Below, in pieces: positions 63,857 through 64,000 of a stretch of 64,000 nt of DNA. Under the pieces are notes generated by a model. It worked only from the letters and a program-made list of their open reading frames with translations, was not told the origin of the DNA and did not search any database. Every line of letters begins with the position of its first letter. Within the stretch, counting starts at the first letter, position 1. The position numbers and the translations under genes were made by a program. Source of the DNA: Symsagittifera roscoffensis (taxonomy: Eukaryota > Xenacoelomorpha > Acoela > Convolutidae); contig NC_087062.1 in NCBI RefSeq assembly GCF_963678635.1, positions 86,020,890-86,084,889 of the forward strand, read 5' to 3'.

Positions 63857-64000
63857 ATGGCAAAAAATATTTCGTCGAAGAACAGACGGCCAATGCGACG
63901 GTTGGAATTTGCGTCGCCATCAGCCGCACCAAAATCTTGAAGAGGACTCGAAAGAAGCTTACAAGAACGTTCGAGCCAAACTGGAGATCGGCTTAAAGCA
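63857..64000 (+). pseudogene. LINE remnant, right side of the interrupted element
   Basis: The frame GKKYFVEEQTANA resembles the segment between EN and RT of Jockey/CR1-type LINEs and would follow SRE at 40386 after a one-base shift. A second frame (EEDSKEAYKNVRAKLEIGLK) opens near the window end. This fits the LINE continuing beyond the insertion and the window. Confidence 0.45.

Overview
The window reads as AT-rich nuclear DNA of an animal, most likely an invertebrate. It has spliced genes with GT-AG introns, one of which (the LRP chaperone MESD) belongs to a family known from metazoans, plus LTR, LINE and SINE insertions. I cannot name the phylum. Three host genes are recognisable, all on the minus strand: MESD (three exons, 16972-18012), an intronless 3-hydroxy-3-methylglutaryl-CoA lyase (18304-19251) and the phosphoinositide phosphatase SAC1 (four exons, 35481-38328). 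Their jobs are unrelated: ER folding of LDL-receptor-type proteins, mitochondrial ketogenesis/leucine breakdown, and ER/Golgi PI4P removal.

Region 1-16.8 kb is a thicket of direct and tandem duplications of one repeat family. The repeats carry short exon-like cassettes with splice-site-like borders, remnants of an ORF1p-like coiled-coil/nucleic-acid-binding protein (three copies), and a perfect 12-bp hairpin (seven copies). Region 20.8-30.4 kb is a compound, decayed Ty3/Gypsy element of mag-like type. It has three 351-353-bp LTRs, the middle one shared, and one AATAT target duplication flanks the whole set. A block of the neighbouring DNA has replaced the 3' half of the first internal region. 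Region 30.4-38.9 kb holds SAC1, dispersed repeats, a small tRNA-derived SINE and little else.

The most striking object is a single LTR retroelement of about 23.5 kb (40387-63856), sitting inside a broken LINE. Its two 921-bp LTRs look identical by eye, its open frames are intact, and it encodes four large proteins. ORF1 (3208 aa) is an uninterrupted Gag-Pol with zinc knuckles, protease, RT, RNase H and integrase, a long post-integrase tail, and a C-terminal block that resembles an ADP-ribose-binding macro domain. ORF2 (about 1183 aa) carries a complete SGNH/GDSL-hydrolase motif set. ORF3 (about 655 aa) and ORF4 (about 1100 aa) match nothing I recognise. ORF3 and ORF4 overlap as ATGA, which suggests coupled translation. 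The polypurine-tract motif next to the 3' LTR recurs four times inside ORF1, in more than one reading frame, as if it were an internal plus-strand priming signal. The LTR and 2-kb leader carry a repeated two-stem RNA-like structure with pairing-preserving changes. I regard this element as the candidate undescribed system. Database comparison and transcript data were not available, so all family calls rest on motifs I can see.
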